Shown in pieces: positions 17,654 through 27,505 of a stretch of DNA of 56,173 nt (positions are counted from its first letter, which is position 1; the number at the start of each line of letters is the position of its first letter). Source of the stretch: an uncultured Bacteroidales bacterium (GTDB taxonomy: Bacteria; Bacteroidota; Bacteroidia; Bacteroidales; UBA932); NCBI GenBank assembly GCA_910585445.1, contig CAJUEK010000011.1:1-56173 (forward strand), in the 5' to 3' direction. The translations under genes and the position numbers were made by a program. The notes beneath the pieces are model-generated. The model was not told the DNA's origin and did not search any database. It worked only from the letters and a program-made list of their open reading frames with translations.

Positions 17654-19554
17654 ATTTTCTGCTCTTTTTTTTGATTTTTTTCACTTTCTTCCATTATCAC
17701 ACGGATTATTTCCGGCAAAGAAAGGCCGCATTCCTGCCATAATTCCACCTGCGTCCCCTGGCTGACATACCTGTCCGGAATACCTATTGCCCTGACAGGC
17801 AAACGTTTGCATGATGCAGATACAAATTCCGCTACCGCACCGTGCAGTCCGCCGAGCACTGTACCGTCCTCTATCGTGACAATCCTGTCATGAGTGGCCA
17901 ATATTCCATTCAAAAGTTCGCTGTCCAGCGGCTTCACATACCTTATATTATAGACAGACGGAGACCAGCCGTACTCTTCACGTATCTCAGCTGCCGCCTC
18001 AACAGCCCTGTTTACCACCGGACCGGCTGCAATCACAGCAATACGGCTTCCTTCAGCCACAAGTTCCCCCTTTCCTGTCTCGAGCAATGAAAACTCACGA
18101 TTCCTCCACTCGGCTCCTTCACCATAGCCGCGCGGATACCTTATAATATAAGGGCCGGACTCATACTTGAGTGCCGAATACATCATATCCTTCAGCTCCG
18201 CCTCATCTTTAGGGGCCGCAATGACAGCCCCGGGTATGCTCCTGTATATGGCCATGTCATAGCATCCGTGATGTGTGGGGCCGTCCTCACCGACTATTCC
18301 GCTGCGGTCAAGGCAAAGCACGACCGGAAGTCCCTGGAGGGCCACATCATGTATAATCTGGTCATATGCCCTCTGAGAGAACGATGAGTATATGTTGCAG
18401 AACGGTCTCATGCCGCCTGCCGCCAGACCTGCAGAAAACGTGACTGCATGTTCTTCCTCGATTCCCACATCATAGAACCGTCCCGGCATTTCCTTGGAAA
18501 GCAGGTTCATGCCGCATCCGGATGCCATGGCGGGAGTAACGCCAACTACACGGCTGTCCATACGCGCCAATTCAAGCAGGACCTGCCCGAACACATCCTG
18601 ATAACGGCTTGCACCCTTGCTGCTCTTTATCCTCTCCCCTGTCTCCGGATCAAACATTCCGGGAGCATGCCAGACCGTCTGGTCCGCCTCTGCCGGCGCA
18701 TATCCTTTTCCTTTTTTTGTCAGCGTATGAAGAAGTATGGGACCGTCAAGGGCTTTCAGTTTCCTTAGAGTAGTTACCACCTGGCTTATGTCATTGCCGT
18801 CAACCGGTCCGAAATAACGGAATCCCATTGCCTCGAAAAGGTCACCTCCGCTTCTTCTGACAAGGGAAGACTTGGCGTTCACGACAAACCTCTGGAGCCC
18901 GCTGCGGAATTTCCCGTCTCCCAGTCCGTCCCAGACCCTCTTCTTCGCCTTGTTGTAGCGCGGGTCTGACGTTATGTGGAGGAGATATTCGTGCAAGGCG
19001 CCTATATTCCTGTCTATGGATATGTTATTGTCATTGAGAATCACAAGAAGGTCGGATTTCGCAGCCCCGGCATTGTTCATGCCCTCAAGCGCAAGACCTC
19101 CGGTAAGCGAACCGTCACCTATCAGGGCTACCGTCTTGTGCCCGAGCCCGAGCTGCTTGGACGCCTCAGCAAATCCGAGGGCGGCAGAGATTGAGGTTGA
19201 AGAATGTCCCGCACCGAATGCGTCATACTCGCTTTCCGCACGCTTGGGAAAACCGCTTATGCCGTCCCGCATCCTGTTCTTACGGAATGCCTCACGCCTG
19301 CCCGTGATTATTTTATGGGCATACGCCTGATGTCCCACGTCAAAAACGACCTTGTCCGAAGGCGTGTCATAGACATAATGCAGCCCCACGACAAGTTCCA
19401 CAGCACCGAGGCTTGAACCCAGATGTCCGGGATTCACAGCACAGCACTCTATCATATATTCACGAAGCTCAGCACAAAGTTCCCTGAGCTGGTCCATGCT
19501 GAAATTCCTGATGTCGGCAGGCGACCCGACACTGTCAAGAAGATTATATGCCAT
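17635..19554 (-). CDS. dxs: 1-deoxy-D-xylulose-5-phosphate synthase
   Basis: Condenses pyruvate and glyceraldehyde 3-phosphate with thiamine diphosphate, the first step of the MEP isoprenoid route. The start at 19554 gives MAYNLLDSVGSPADIRNFSM, as in relatives; the ORF can extend 10 codons upstream. Landmarks are GHLGSSLGAVELVVGLHYVY, FDVGHQAYAHKIITGR, the ThDP motif GDGSLTGGLALEGMNNAG, and GIVGEDGPTHHGCYDMAIY in the pyrimidine domain. The C-terminal transketolase domain ends PDRYVSQGTQVELWQECGLS. It is divergent from the MFS genes. Confidence 0.95.
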   Translation of the reverse strand: MAYNLLDSVGSPADIRNFSMDQLRELCAELREYMIECCAVNPGHLGSSLGAVELVVGLHYVYDTPSDKVVFDVGHQAYAHKIITGRREAFRKNRMRDGISGFPKRAESEYDAFGAGHSSTSISAALGFAEASKQLGLGHKTVALIGDGSLTGGLALEGMNNAGAAKSDLLVILNDNNISIDRNIGALHEYLLHITSDPRYNKAKKRVWDGLGDGKFRSGLQRFVVNAKSSLVRRSGGDLFEAMGFRYFGPVDGNDISQVVTTLRKLKALDGPILLHTLTKKGKGYAPAEADQTVWHAPGMFDPETGERIKSSKGASRYQDVFGQVLLELARMDSRVVGVTPAMASGCGMNLLSKEMPGRFYDVGIEEEHAVTFSAGLAAGGMRPFCNIYSSFSQRAYDQIIHDVALQGLPVVLCLDRSGIVGEDGPTHHGCYDMAIYRSIPGAVIAAPKDEAELKDMMYSALKYESGPYIIRYPRGYGEGAEWRNREFSLLETGKGELVAEGSRIAVIAAGPVVNRAVEAAAEIREEYGWSPSVYNIRYVKPLDSELLNGILATHDRIVTIEDGTVLGGLHGAVAEFVSASCKRLPVRAIGIPDRYVSQGTQVELWQECGLSLPEIIRVIMEESEKNQKKEQKILEIKN

Positions 19555-19621
19555 AGTCCTGTTTTCTGAAGTGAAATTGCGCACGAAGATACGACTTTAT
19601 TCCGAGTTTTGAAAAAAGTGT

Positions 19622-19653
19622 TTTGACTATTAGGGCAAAAACCCTTAACTTCG
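19622..19653 (+). promoter_or_regulatory. Promoter of the MFS pair
   Basis: TTTG (19622-19625), a 20-bp spacer and TAACTTCG (19646-19653). A candidate dxs -7 box in the other direction (TATCTTCG, minus strand, 19591-19584) lies nearby but lacks a good -33 partner. Confidence 0.65.
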
Positions 19654-19692
19654 CAGGCCTTGCAAAAAAGATACAATAAAAACTATCAAAAT

Positions 19693-21060
19693 ATGACTGA
19701 AACTATCAAAAGATTCATGAACGACAGCGCAATAGCAAGATGGTCCGCCCTCGTGCTCATTGCGTCCATGATGTTCTTCGCCTACATGTTCGTTGACGTA
19801 ATGTCACCCCTGAAATCCCTCGTGGAGCAATCAAGGAACTGGGACAGCACCGTGTTCGGCACGTATGCAGCCTCCGAATATATCCTGAACGTGTTCGGTT
19901 TCCTCATTATCGCTGGCATCATCCTCGACAAGATGGGCACGCGCTTCACAGGAATGCTCTCCGCATCGCTCATGGTGCTCGGAGCATCCATAAAATTCAT
20001 CGGAATCACGGAATGGTTCCAGGCGACAGAGTTTAACGCATGGCTCGGCTCATGGTGGACAGCCCTTCCGGGAAGCGCGAAAATGGCATGCCTGGGCTTC
20101 ATGATTTTCGGATGCGGATGCGAAATGGCCGGCACTACAGTATCAAAGGCCATCGCAAAATGGTTCCAGGGCAAGGAAATGGCTCTCGCTATGGGCCTTG
20201 AGATGGCGATTGCACGTCTTGGCGTATTCGCGGTGATGTGGATTTCCCCACTCATTTCAGCAAAGTTCGACCAGTCAATCGTGGCTCCGATAGGCTTCTG
20301 CACAGCCCTGCTTCTGATAGGACTCATCTGTTTCACGGTCTTCGTCATCATGGACAGGAAATTCGACTCGCAGCTGATAGCCGCAGGCAGGATGTCAGAG
20401 GAGAAGTCTGCGGAAGACGAGTTCCACATCAGCGACCTCGGCAAGATTTTCAGCAGCAAAATGTTCTGGATTGTAGCCCTGCTCTGCGTACTTTATTACA
20501 GCGCAATCTTCCCTTTCCAGAGGTATGCTACCAACTTCCTTGAGGTTACGCTCGCCATTGATGCAGAAAGCGCCGCACGTCTGTTCAGCTGTTTCCCTAT
20601 CCTTGCCATGGCACTCACTCCGTTCCTCGGAGGCTTCCTCGATTTCAAGGGCAAAGGAGCGTCCATGCTGATGCTCGGAGCAATCATCATGGTGGTATGC
20701 CACCTGAGCTTCGCCTTCATACTGCCGATATTCCCTAAGCAGTGGTTCGCGCTACTTCTTGTTGTCGTTCTCGGCGTATCATTCTCGCTCGTGCCTGCCG
20801 CATTGTGGCCAAGTGTTCCTAAAATCATCGACGAGAAGATTCTCGGTTCGGCATATTGCCTTATCTTCTGGGTGCAGAACATAGGACTTTGCCTGGTTCC
20901 GCTTCTTATCGGCGTGACACTGCAGGCTACTGGAGGCTATCTTGTGCCGATGCTGATTTTCGCGTCATTCGGAGTGCTGGCGTTCTTCCTGACCTTCATG
21001 CTGAAGATAGAAGACAGGAAAAAAGGCTATGGACTTGAAGAACCGAATGTGAAGAAATAA
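19693..21060 (+). CDS. MFS transporter, MFSD1-like, first tandem copy
   Basis: A 455-residue inner-membrane carrier with about 12 hydrophobic segments. The ATG giving MTETIKRFMND is preferred over an upstream start. Typical major-facilitator features are a loop 2-3 motif (ILDKMGTRFTGM) and its second-half echo (FLDFKGKGASMLM). The stretch SLVPAALWPSVPKI followed by LGSAYCLIFWVQNIG recalls eukaryotic MFSD1, a lysosomal dipeptide carrier, and related bacterial proteins. That resemblance is from memory and substrate is not established. A paralogue follows after 25 bases. Confidence 0.8.
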   Translation: MTETIKRFMNDSAIARWSALVLIASMMFFAYMFVDVMSPLKSLVEQSRNWDSTVFGTYAASEYILNVFGFLIIAGIILDKMGTRFTGMLSASLMVLGASIKFIGITEWFQATEFNAWLGSWWTALPGSAKMACLGFMIFGCGCEMAGTTVSKAIAKWFQGKEMALAMGLEMAIARLGVFAVMWISPLISAKFDQSIVAPIGFCTALLLIGLICFTVFVIMDRKFDSQLIAAGRMSEEKSAEDEFHISDLGKIFSSKMFWIVALLCVLYYSAIFPFQRYATNFLEVTLAIDAESAARLFSCFPILAMALTPFLGGFLDFKGKGASMLMLGAIIMVVCHLSFAFILPIFPKQWFALLLVVVLGVSFSLVPAALWPSVPKIIDEKILGSAYCLIFWVQNIGLCLVPLLIGVTLQATGGYLVPMLIFASFGVLAFFLTFMLKIEDRKKGYGLEEPNVKK

Positions 21061-21085
21061 GTTTCCCGGATTTAATGCCATTTTG

Positions 21086-22510
21086 ATGAGCAGAATTTTC
21101 AAATCACTTAAAGAAAGCAAGAGCGCCTGCTGGCTGGCTCTTGCTTTTCTTGTTGTGCCGATGTTCGCGTCATATTTCTTTGACGACATGTTCTCTTCCC
21201 TCTCCCATCTGTTCAAGAATCCTGAACTGCTGGAGCTTGGCTGGGACTATGAGGACTACGGCTTCTATGCGGGAGGATATTCGTTCCTCTGCGTATGCGG
21301 CGGTCTTATCGTGTGCGGCATCCTGCTGGACATGTTCGGAGTGAGGGTTGTCGGCAGCGTTTTCGTCGGACTTATGATAATCGGAGCGGGCATTGTCACT
21401 TTTGCTATTTCCTCTCCGATGGCCCCGCGCACTTCGCTTGTAACGGCATATGTGGGATGCATGCTTTTCGGCCTCGGAAGCGAGATTGCCGGAGTAGCCG
21501 TGACAAGGTCCATAGCCAAATGGTTCAAAGGCAGGAATGTGGCCCTGGCAATGGGACTGCAGCTTTCAATAGCGCGCCTGGGAACTGCCGCTGCGCTCGT
21601 TTTGTCCCCTATGATTGTCGCAAGCAAAGCCGAGGGGGAGATTTATCTTCTCGGGGACACCAACAGGCCTGCCCTTCTCGGACTGGGGCTTCTGATGCTC
21701 GGAGGCATCCTTTGGGCTGCTTTTGTGGCAATGGACTCGAGATTTGACACTGAAACGGCCGCGGGAAAAAGTTGCGCGAGCGGAAAAGGAGAGAGGCTTA
21801 TTGCCGAAAGCGGCACAAAAGAAATTCCAGAGGAGGACAAATTCAGGTTTTCCGACATATGGAAGGTGCTTTCGAATCCGCGCTTTCTGATGATTGCGCT
21901 TCTGTGCGTTTTCTTCTATTGTTGCGTGATACGCTTCAAGAAATTCGGAACTTCGATTCTGATTCCGCTGTTCGGGATGGAACTTGAAACCGCGACATGG
22001 ATGCTTTCGATGATACCTTTCTTCACGATTGTGTTCACTCCGCTCTTCGGTGCGCTTGTGGACAGGACAGGCAAGGCCACCACTTGGATGATTACAGGTT
22101 CATTGCTGGTGCTGGCCTCACATCTGCTCATCACTTTTGCCCCGCAGGGAGTCGCGGCATACGGATATGTTGCCATAGCCCTTCTTGGAATAGGATATTC
22201 ACTGGTCCCGTCCGCAATGTGGCCTTCTGTGCCGAAGATTGTGCCTGAGAAAAATCTCGGAACTGCCTTTTCGCTGATTTACTGGATACAGAACATGGGA
22301 ATGATGATAGTGCCGATTTTCATAGGCAAGATTTTCAAGAACGGAATCACGGAAAGCGGCAACAGGATGCAGGAAGTGACGGCAGCCATCCATGCGGAAT
22401 ACATTTTCATTCTGATGGGAATTGTCGCAATCACAGTGGCTGTCCTGCTGTATTTTTCATCACGCCGTCATCCTGAGCTGAAGCTTGACGAGCCTGCCGC
22501 AAAGGCATAA
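21086..22510 (+). CDS. MFS transporter, MFSD1-like, second tandem copy
   Basis: A 474-residue paralogue of the preceding carrier, sharing CGILLDMFGVRVVGS, SKxxAKWF-type sequence (TRSIAKWFKGRNVALAMGLQ) and SLVPSAMWPSVPKI. ATG at 21086 is chosen; a TTG one codon earlier is possible. Compared with copy 1 it has a longer central cytoplasmic loop (about residues 225-255, rich in charged residues) and a histidine-bearing C-terminus. The pair probably arose by duplication and may differ in substrate, or work as a heteromer. Confidence 0.8.
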   Translation: MSRIFKSLKESKSACWLALAFLVVPMFASYFFDDMFSSLSHLFKNPELLELGWDYEDYGFYAGGYSFLCVCGGLIVCGILLDMFGVRVVGSVFVGLMIIGAGIVTFAISSPMAPRTSLVTAYVGCMLFGLGSEIAGVAVTRSIAKWFKGRNVALAMGLQLSIARLGTAAALVLSPMIVASKAEGEIYLLGDTNRPALLGLGLLMLGGILWAAFVAMDSRFDTETAAGKSCASGKGERLIAESGTKEIPEEDKFRFSDIWKVLSNPRFLMIALLCVFFYCCVIRFKKFGTSILIPLFGMELETATWMLSMIPFFTIVFTPLFGALVDRTGKATTWMITGSLLVLASHLLITFAPQGVAAYGYVAIALLGIGYSLVPSAMWPSVPKIVPEKNLGTAFSLIYWIQNMGMMIVPIFIGKIFKNGITESGNRMQEVTAAIHAEYIFILMGIVAITVAVLLYFSSRRHPELKLDEPAAKA

Positions 22511-22522
22511 GACAAAATCGCC

Positions 22523-22596
22523 TGTGGAGCACAAGCTCAAGTGAATCAACATGTTACAAAAATGCGATGCCCCTATTTCGGGGCATCGCATTTTTT
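22523..22596 (+). repeat. Dispersed hairpin repeat, copy B, with terminator
   Basis: TGTGGAGCA at 22523-22531 is followed at 22566 by GATGCCCC, the same 43-base offset as in copy A near the left edge. The copy ends in the perfect hairpin described as a terminator. Between the two blocks the sequences differ except for an A-rich run just before the hairpin. Confidence 0.45.
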
Positions 22597-22598
22597 GT
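22556..22598. terminator. Bidirectional terminator between MFS pair and fimbrial operon
   Basis: Arms tgcgatgcccc (22563-22573) and ggggcatcgca (22580-22590) pair perfectly around tatttc, flanked by A5 on the left and T6 on the right, with aca/tgt extending the pairing. It can stop transcription from both converging units. Confidence 0.85.
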
Positions 22599-22638
22599 AA
22601 AGCACTGAGTAGCAAGCTTATACAAATCACGAAAAATG

Positions 22639-25086
22639 CTACAATCTGTAGAAGGCACGGATGCGGAGGGCGGAGGTGCGCTCCTTGTATCCTTCATTTT
22701 GTGCTCCAGGAGAACTTTCAACATATTTAGGGAAACCGTCTGCCCCGATGTTTACCTTGGTAGCCCTGGCATGGTTATCTCCGTACGTGCCAGAGCCTGG
22801 GAGAAGGTTCCCTCCCCTATCTGCACTTGAAGCAGACCAATACAATTTTCCTTGAAAATCCTCAAATGTCAGATAATATTGGACCAAGGCCCTTTCCAGT
22901 TCCCTGATTCCTGGCATATACCAATGGGCATCAGATACAGTTCCGTCAGCATTGCGCTTGTTCTTTCCGTAGCAATAGTGGAAAGCAGAAGCCGGTTCCG
23001 AGTCATTGAAAAGCATTACATCGCTCATCGGAGCATCATCAGCACGGCCGATTGCCCACTCAGTCATTGCAAATGCACCTTGCGCATAATAGACCTGATG
23101 CTCATTATTGCCAGACTCCGGATTACTAAAACCAGTTCTATTATAAAGGGCAGAATAAGGCACACGCTCATTTATCAATCCCCAAGGCAGTCCTTCATAG
23201 AGTTCACCAGGCTGGAGATGCTGGTCGAGAGGGTCATTGTGTTCAAGATATTCCTCATAATATTCCATATAAGTGTCAATCGCGGCAGTAGGACTGCCTC
23301 CATTTCCCACCCAATCGCCTGACACATGCACAAGCCCGCGCTGCTCGATTTCGAGAGTTCGCTCACGGGTATCGACAACCGTTCCGTTTTCCTTGCGCTC
23401 GTATTTGATTCTGATTTCAGCGAAACGGTCCGGAATGTCCCCGGAAGCGTTCGGAGTCACATTCTCGTCAATATAGAAATATATGCGTGAACGAGAACCG
23501 CCGGAATAGACATCACCTCCGTCAACAATAAGAGTCTTGCTTGTAGCCACACGGGTAAACATATCCGTCGTAAAATATGGCTGTATCCCGGTGCCAGCAG
23601 CCCACTTTGCCGCATGCATCTCAGCACGGGGTATTACCCTCTCCATGCGTATCCAGTCAACGCCGTCCGGAATCGTCACAGTAACCGTTGATTCATGCCC
23701 CACAGGTTTCTGCTCCAGCTGGCCGGCATCCTCCGGTTCACGCAGCAGAAGCCAGACATCCATAGGCAGGGCAGATGCATGAGCATCAATTTTGCGCTCA
23801 TTCACTACCGCAAGATAAAGAGGGTTGTCAGTGACCACATTGACACGCCCGTCATAGGTATAGACATTATCTGACGAATTGCGTACATAGTCAAGTCCAC
23901 GGACAGATATGTTGTTCTTGTACTGCATATTGCGCTGGACCTCGAAATTGTTGACGGCATTCTTGCCCATGTAAACGGTGAACTGCGCATTGTATGTAAG
24001 GTTCTGGTGGGTGGTGTAGCTTCCCTTCAGAACCAGGGCTGAAGCACGGTCTTTCTTTGCGATGTTCGGTTTCCAGCGCTGCTTTTCTTCATCCGTCGTA
24101 ATGCCTTCAGGATATTTCCACGTTCCGTCCGGCAGCTGCTCAACCTGTGAGTTCACGCCTTTAGGATTCGGAAGCTGGATATTCTCATAGGTATAATAGC
24201 TGAAATGAACGGGAGCGCTGTCCTTGTTTATTGTGACATTGACCGGCACTGTCAGTGAGGACTCGACCGGATAAGGAGTCACATTGTCCTCGTCCGCACC
24301 TGTAGGAGGCACAAGAGGAACCATTGTAGGCATGTTCATGATACCATATTCGCGTATTGTCATGACAGGAAGCTGGCCGTCGCGGCTCATCTGGTTCGGA
24401 TTGAGCTGCACGGTTATATCGACCCTGGCCATCATCGCCTTCATGTTTACCGTAAGGTTGCCTGAAGTCTTCGCCAAATCGACATTGCCCACTGTGCCGG
24501 CCATAGGCATTCCGGCCTTAGGAAGGTGGTTAACGTCTGTGCCCTCCTCTGTCCTCAGCACCGGTGCATAGACCCAGCTCTCGAGGTCCGCGCGGTTTGT
24601 CACGGTAAAGTCAGACTTGACCCATTCCCCGTCCTGAAGCCTGCCGGTCTGTATATCACCGCCCGGAGTCCACTTGGTATTGAAATGGTCTCCCGAGATA
24701 TTGGCTATAGCATAAATCTGCACTCCGCTCATCTGCGTGAATACCTCATCCTTGATTGTAAGGACATTGGTGGTCAGTTTCTGATATGGATGAAAATTCT
24801 GGTCACCGGCCTTAGGCTCAAGAAACTCGCCGGTAGCCTCATCGAAAAAGAACAGATGCAAGGTGCGCACGGCCTTTTCCTCCTGCGTCTTGTTGTCTGC
24901 TCTTGTAGCAGGAGCGAGCGGATCGTGAAACTGGGGCAGCATGTCAAGACACTCCGCCTTTATTGTAACGGAACTCCCGTCATGGACCTGAATGTCATCA
25001 AGAGAACCGATGCATGACACTGCCGAAAAAGAAATCGCGGCAGCCAAGGCAACATAACCCCAAAAATTCAACATTGATATTTTCAT
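22639..25086 (-). CDS. DUF4906-type lipoprotein, fimbrial tip or anchor candidate
   Basis: An exported lipoprotein of about 815 residues, last gene of the fimbrial operon. ATG at 25086 gives MKISMLNFWGYVALAAAISF with a lipobox ending SAVSC. The N-terminal half looks like a Mfa2/FimB-type fimbrial fold (AVRTLHLFFFDEATGEFL, VQIYAIANISGDHF, LTVNMKAMMARVDITVQLN). The C-terminal part has HWYMPGIRELERALVQYY and FQGKLYWSASSADRGG, a motif set found in large Bacteroidales surface proteins, and ends RTSALRIRAFYRL. The role as tip adhesin or anchor is inferred from operon position and size. It is much larger than the shaft subunits. Confidence 0.75.
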   Translation of the reverse strand: MKISMLNFWGYVALAAAISFSAVSCIGSLDDIQVHDGSSVTIKAECLDMLPQFHDPLAPATRADNKTQEEKAVRTLHLFFFDEATGEFLEPKAGDQNFHPYQKLTTNVLTIKDEVFTQMSGVQIYAIANISGDHFNTKWTPGGDIQTGRLQDGEWVKSDFTVTNRADLESWVYAPVLRTEEGTDVNHLPKAGMPMAGTVGNVDLAKTSGNLTVNMKAMMARVDITVQLNPNQMSRDGQLPVMTIREYGIMNMPTMVPLVPPTGADEDNVTPYPVESSLTVPVNVTINKDSAPVHFSYYTYENIQLPNPKGVNSQVEQLPDGTWKYPEGITTDEEKQRWKPNIAKKDRASALVLKGSYTTHQNLTYNAQFTVYMGKNAVNNFEVQRNMQYKNNISVRGLDYVRNSSDNVYTYDGRVNVVTDNPLYLAVVNERKIDAHASALPMDVWLLLREPEDAGQLEQKPVGHESTVTVTIPDGVDWIRMERVIPRAEMHAAKWAAGTGIQPYFTTDMFTRVATSKTLIVDGGDVYSGGSRSRIYFYIDENVTPNASGDIPDRFAEIRIKYERKENGTVVDTRERTLEIEQRGLVHVSGDWVGNGGSPTAAIDTYMEYYEEYLEHNDPLDQHLQPGELYEGLPWGLINERVPYSALYNRTGFSNPESGNNEHQVYYAQGAFAMTEWAIGRADDAPMSDVMLFNDSEPASAFHYCYGKNKRNADGTVSDAHWYMPGIRELERALVQYYLTFEDFQGKLYWSASSADRGGNLLPGSGTYGDNHARATKVNIGADGFPKYVESSPGAQNEGYKERTSALRIRAFYRL

Positions 25087-25156
25087 CTTATCTGTATTCA
25101 ATATTTATAATCTCACTTTAACAAAAGCGGCAAGGCCGCATCAGCATGACTGCCGA

Positions 25157-26374
25157 TTAATTGATGATAATGCCATTGTCAGATCCGTCTCCCCAAGAAT
25201 CGGTATCCGCCTGGAAAATAAGCACGAAACGGTCACCTACAAAATTAAGGTTTGCGGTGTAGCGCGTACTCTGCGCCGGCCTGTATGAGAGATGGAAGTC
25301 CGGTATAACAGCCGTTTTGACATCAGCATCACCGGCATAACGGTATCGGATTGTTATGGTCTTCTTGTCACCGAGGGAATATATCGGATTATCAGGACGG
25401 TCTGCCGTTGAAGGGTCTGCATCAAGATTCGGAAGCAGAAGCACCGTAGTGCCTTCTGGATTTGTGTCCGAGACTCCGAGATACGGAGAAGATGCCCCGG
25501 AAGGACAAGTCTGCGAAGTTCCGTCAGCGATAAGTGAGAAATATCCGCTGAATGACTTCTGCCCAAGAGCAGTTGCCGTCTGTTTTACTTTAGTAGTCGT
25601 GAAGTCGAAAGTAGCCTCACTATAGAACTGACCGCTCAGGCGCGCGGACTCTATAATAAGGTCCTCGTCAGAATAATTGTTTACACGGAAACGCAGGCCG
25701 GTCATTATATGATAGAAATTAAGGGGAACGGCGCCGTTTGCACGTATATGGTCGAAACGTGCGGCCAGCATCGCATCCGGAATTTCAGCATGGTCCCTCG
25801 GAGTGTCCATGTCACCGCCTGACCAGGGCATGCTGAAAGAAAGCACAGGCACACCTACGGCATCTGCAGTCCTCATATTCATCGTGAAACAGTCCACAGG
25901 GTAGTGCGCAAGGAATGAATACCTGAACTGCGAGACCTGGGCACCTTCCGGAACCCCATTGAAGCCGGCTGTGTACCACTCTTTCAGACTGCCGTTGCCA
26001 TACGAGGTAACGACACCGCTGCATGTGACATCCGTTTCATAGAAAATGTCGGCCTTTATCCTCTGTGACTTGGTATTCCATGGAGAAGACGCGGCCGCAT
26101 AATCATTTTCGCTGCCATTTACCATGTCCGGAATGCAGTAGCCGAACACCCTGAACATGCCGCCGTCCGGAAATGAATTATGCAATACAGACTTTGTGTC
26201 AGGCCCTCCGGCCATCTCCACGCCCTGCATCATGACTCCCGGCAAGCCGAATGTCACATAGCGTACCGGGTCCGGCTTGATGTCCATCCCGTCTTTGCCT
26301 CCGGTGCACGACATCAGCATACTGCAGCAGAGCAATACGGATGTCATTCTTCTCATTTGTGTATATTTTGTCAT
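25157..26374 (-). CDS. Fimbrillin-family lipoprotein, third copy
   Basis: About 405 residues. Candidate starts at 26383, 26374 and 26356 all give a short basic n-region, a hydrophobic stretch and the lipobox MLMSC; 26374 is my choice. After the lipid cysteine comes DTKSVLHNSFPDGGMFRVFG, which lines up with the maturation site of its two neighbours but has lysine where they have arginine. The middle carries VPLNFYHIMTGLRFRVNNYS, equivalent to the FxHxL strand typical of fimbrillins, and the end is TYRP-like then FVLIFQADTDSWGDGS. Probably an accessory or shaft-tip pilin. Its frame reaches into the end of the preceding gene. Confidence 0.78.
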   Translation of the reverse strand: MTKYTQMRRMTSVLLCCSMLMSCTGGKDGMDIKPDPVRYVTFGLPGVMMQGVEMAGGPDTKSVLHNSFPDGGMFRVFGYCIPDMVNGSENDYAAASSPWNTKSQRIKADIFYETDVTCSGVVTSYGNGSLKEWYTAGFNGVPEGAQVSQFRYSFLAHYPVDCFTMNMRTADAVGVPVLSFSMPWSGGDMDTPRDHAEIPDAMLAARFDHIRANGAVPLNFYHIMTGLRFRVNNYSDEDLIIESARLSGQFYSEATFDFTTTKVKQTATALGQKSFSGYFSLIADGTSQTCPSGASSPYLGVSDTNPEGTTVLLLPNLDADPSTADRPDNPIYSLGDKKTITIRYRYAGDADVKTAVIPDFHLSYRPAQSTRYTANLNFVGDRFVLIFQADTDSWGDGSDNGIIIN

Positions 26375-26385
26375 CGCTGCCATCT

Positions 26386-27429
26386 TTATTGGATTATATA
26401 GTTTCCTCCGTCCTGGTCTATCCATTCCGTTACCGTCGGCTTGTCGAAAACGATAAAGTCAGTGTCTCCTATATTGAATCTGTAACGGTATGTCGAGCCG
26501 GCTTTCCATGCCTTGAAAGAAGCCCCGATTGAAGATATGTCAGTACGTACAGTGCGCAAGGCCGTGTTGCCGGAGGTATATCTGTACTGGATTTCAAAAA
26601 TTGTCCCAGTCTGGATGTCCTGGGGAATCATAAGTACCTCGCTGCCCTGCGGAAATACAGACACATATTTTGATGTCAGGCTCAGAACCTGCGAAGTAGA
26701 GGCATAAGGGTTTGGGGCTGTCGATTTCTCCCCTCCGGTCACGTCCCAGGTGCCTGCAGGAGACGGAGCTGATGTCCATGAGCCTGTTGCAGTTGCTCCG
26801 TAAAGCTTGGCGGAGACTATTTCCACCTCCCTGTCAACTGACGGGTCAACTGCACCCTCAAAGAGTACATATGCAAGTATATGATTAAAATCGAATGCTA
26901 CGGCAGGCATTTTTCCGCGGACCGCCGCAATAGGGCCGGAAGCCGCATAAAGGATGTCATGGCCGCTGCGCCCGTCATAGCTGCTGATGGAAAGCACTGC
27001 ATTGTCAGGATTTCCATGGGGATGGTCTTCATCCTGGGCATATGAATAGCTTACCATACCTGGAAATGCCGCGAGCACTGCCGGATGGAGAGCGCGGAAA
27101 TTGTAGCGGAAGCCCGGAAGCCAGTAACGCGTATCGTCATAAGACCATTTCGAGCCTGTTTTGGTTACTTTAGTGCCGCTGAAGACGTCAACAGGGATGA
27201 AGTTCCTGTCGGATGACGAATGATAAGTGCCCCATACATTGAAAACTGTCCCTTCGTTTTCAAAAGAGTCATTTGTCACAATGGAACGTGTCATTACTTC
27301 GGATTTGCCGAACTGCATCGGGGAGAGGTCATCCCCTCCGTCCTGGACCATGGTCTTGACACAGCCCGACAAAAGGACTGCGCCAAACAGCGCTAAGGAA
27401 TATTTGAGACTGAATCCCATAATTGTCAT
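26386..27429 (-). CDS. Fimbrillin-family lipoprotein, second copy
   Basis: A 347-residue lipoprotein (alternative start at 27420). Signal peptide MGFSLKYSLALFGAVLLSGC with the lipobox cysteine at residue 23 of the longer form. VMTRSIVTNDSF has a candidate trypsin-like processing arginine at R48, followed by the VFNVWGTY strand seen in the paralogues. VAFDFNHILAYVLFEGA is the fimbrillin central strand, and the protein ends FDKPTVTEWIDQDGGNYIIQ. The stop lies just inside the start region of the third copy, so the two are probably translationally coupled. Confidence 0.8.
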   Translation of the reverse strand: MTIMGFSLKYSLALFGAVLLSGCVKTMVQDGGDDLSPMQFGKSEVMTRSIVTNDSFENEGTVFNVWGTYHSSSDRNFIPVDVFSGTKVTKTGSKWSYDDTRYWLPGFRYNFRALHPAVLAAFPGMVSYSYAQDEDHPHGNPDNAVLSISSYDGRSGHDILYAASGPIAAVRGKMPAVAFDFNHILAYVLFEGAVDPSVDREVEIVSAKLYGATATGSWTSAPSPAGTWDVTGGEKSTAPNPYASTSQVLSLTSKYVSVFPQGSEVLMIPQDIQTGTIFEIQYRYTSGNTALRTVRTDISSIGASFKAWKAGSTYRYRFNIGDTDFIVFDKPTVTEWIDQDGGNYIIQ

Positions 27430-27505
27430 TTTATTCTGTTTTATTGGCAGCCTGCGGGAAACCCAATCCCCGCAAGCCGTAAATCAGGGCTATGCCTGTT
27501 CGGAA

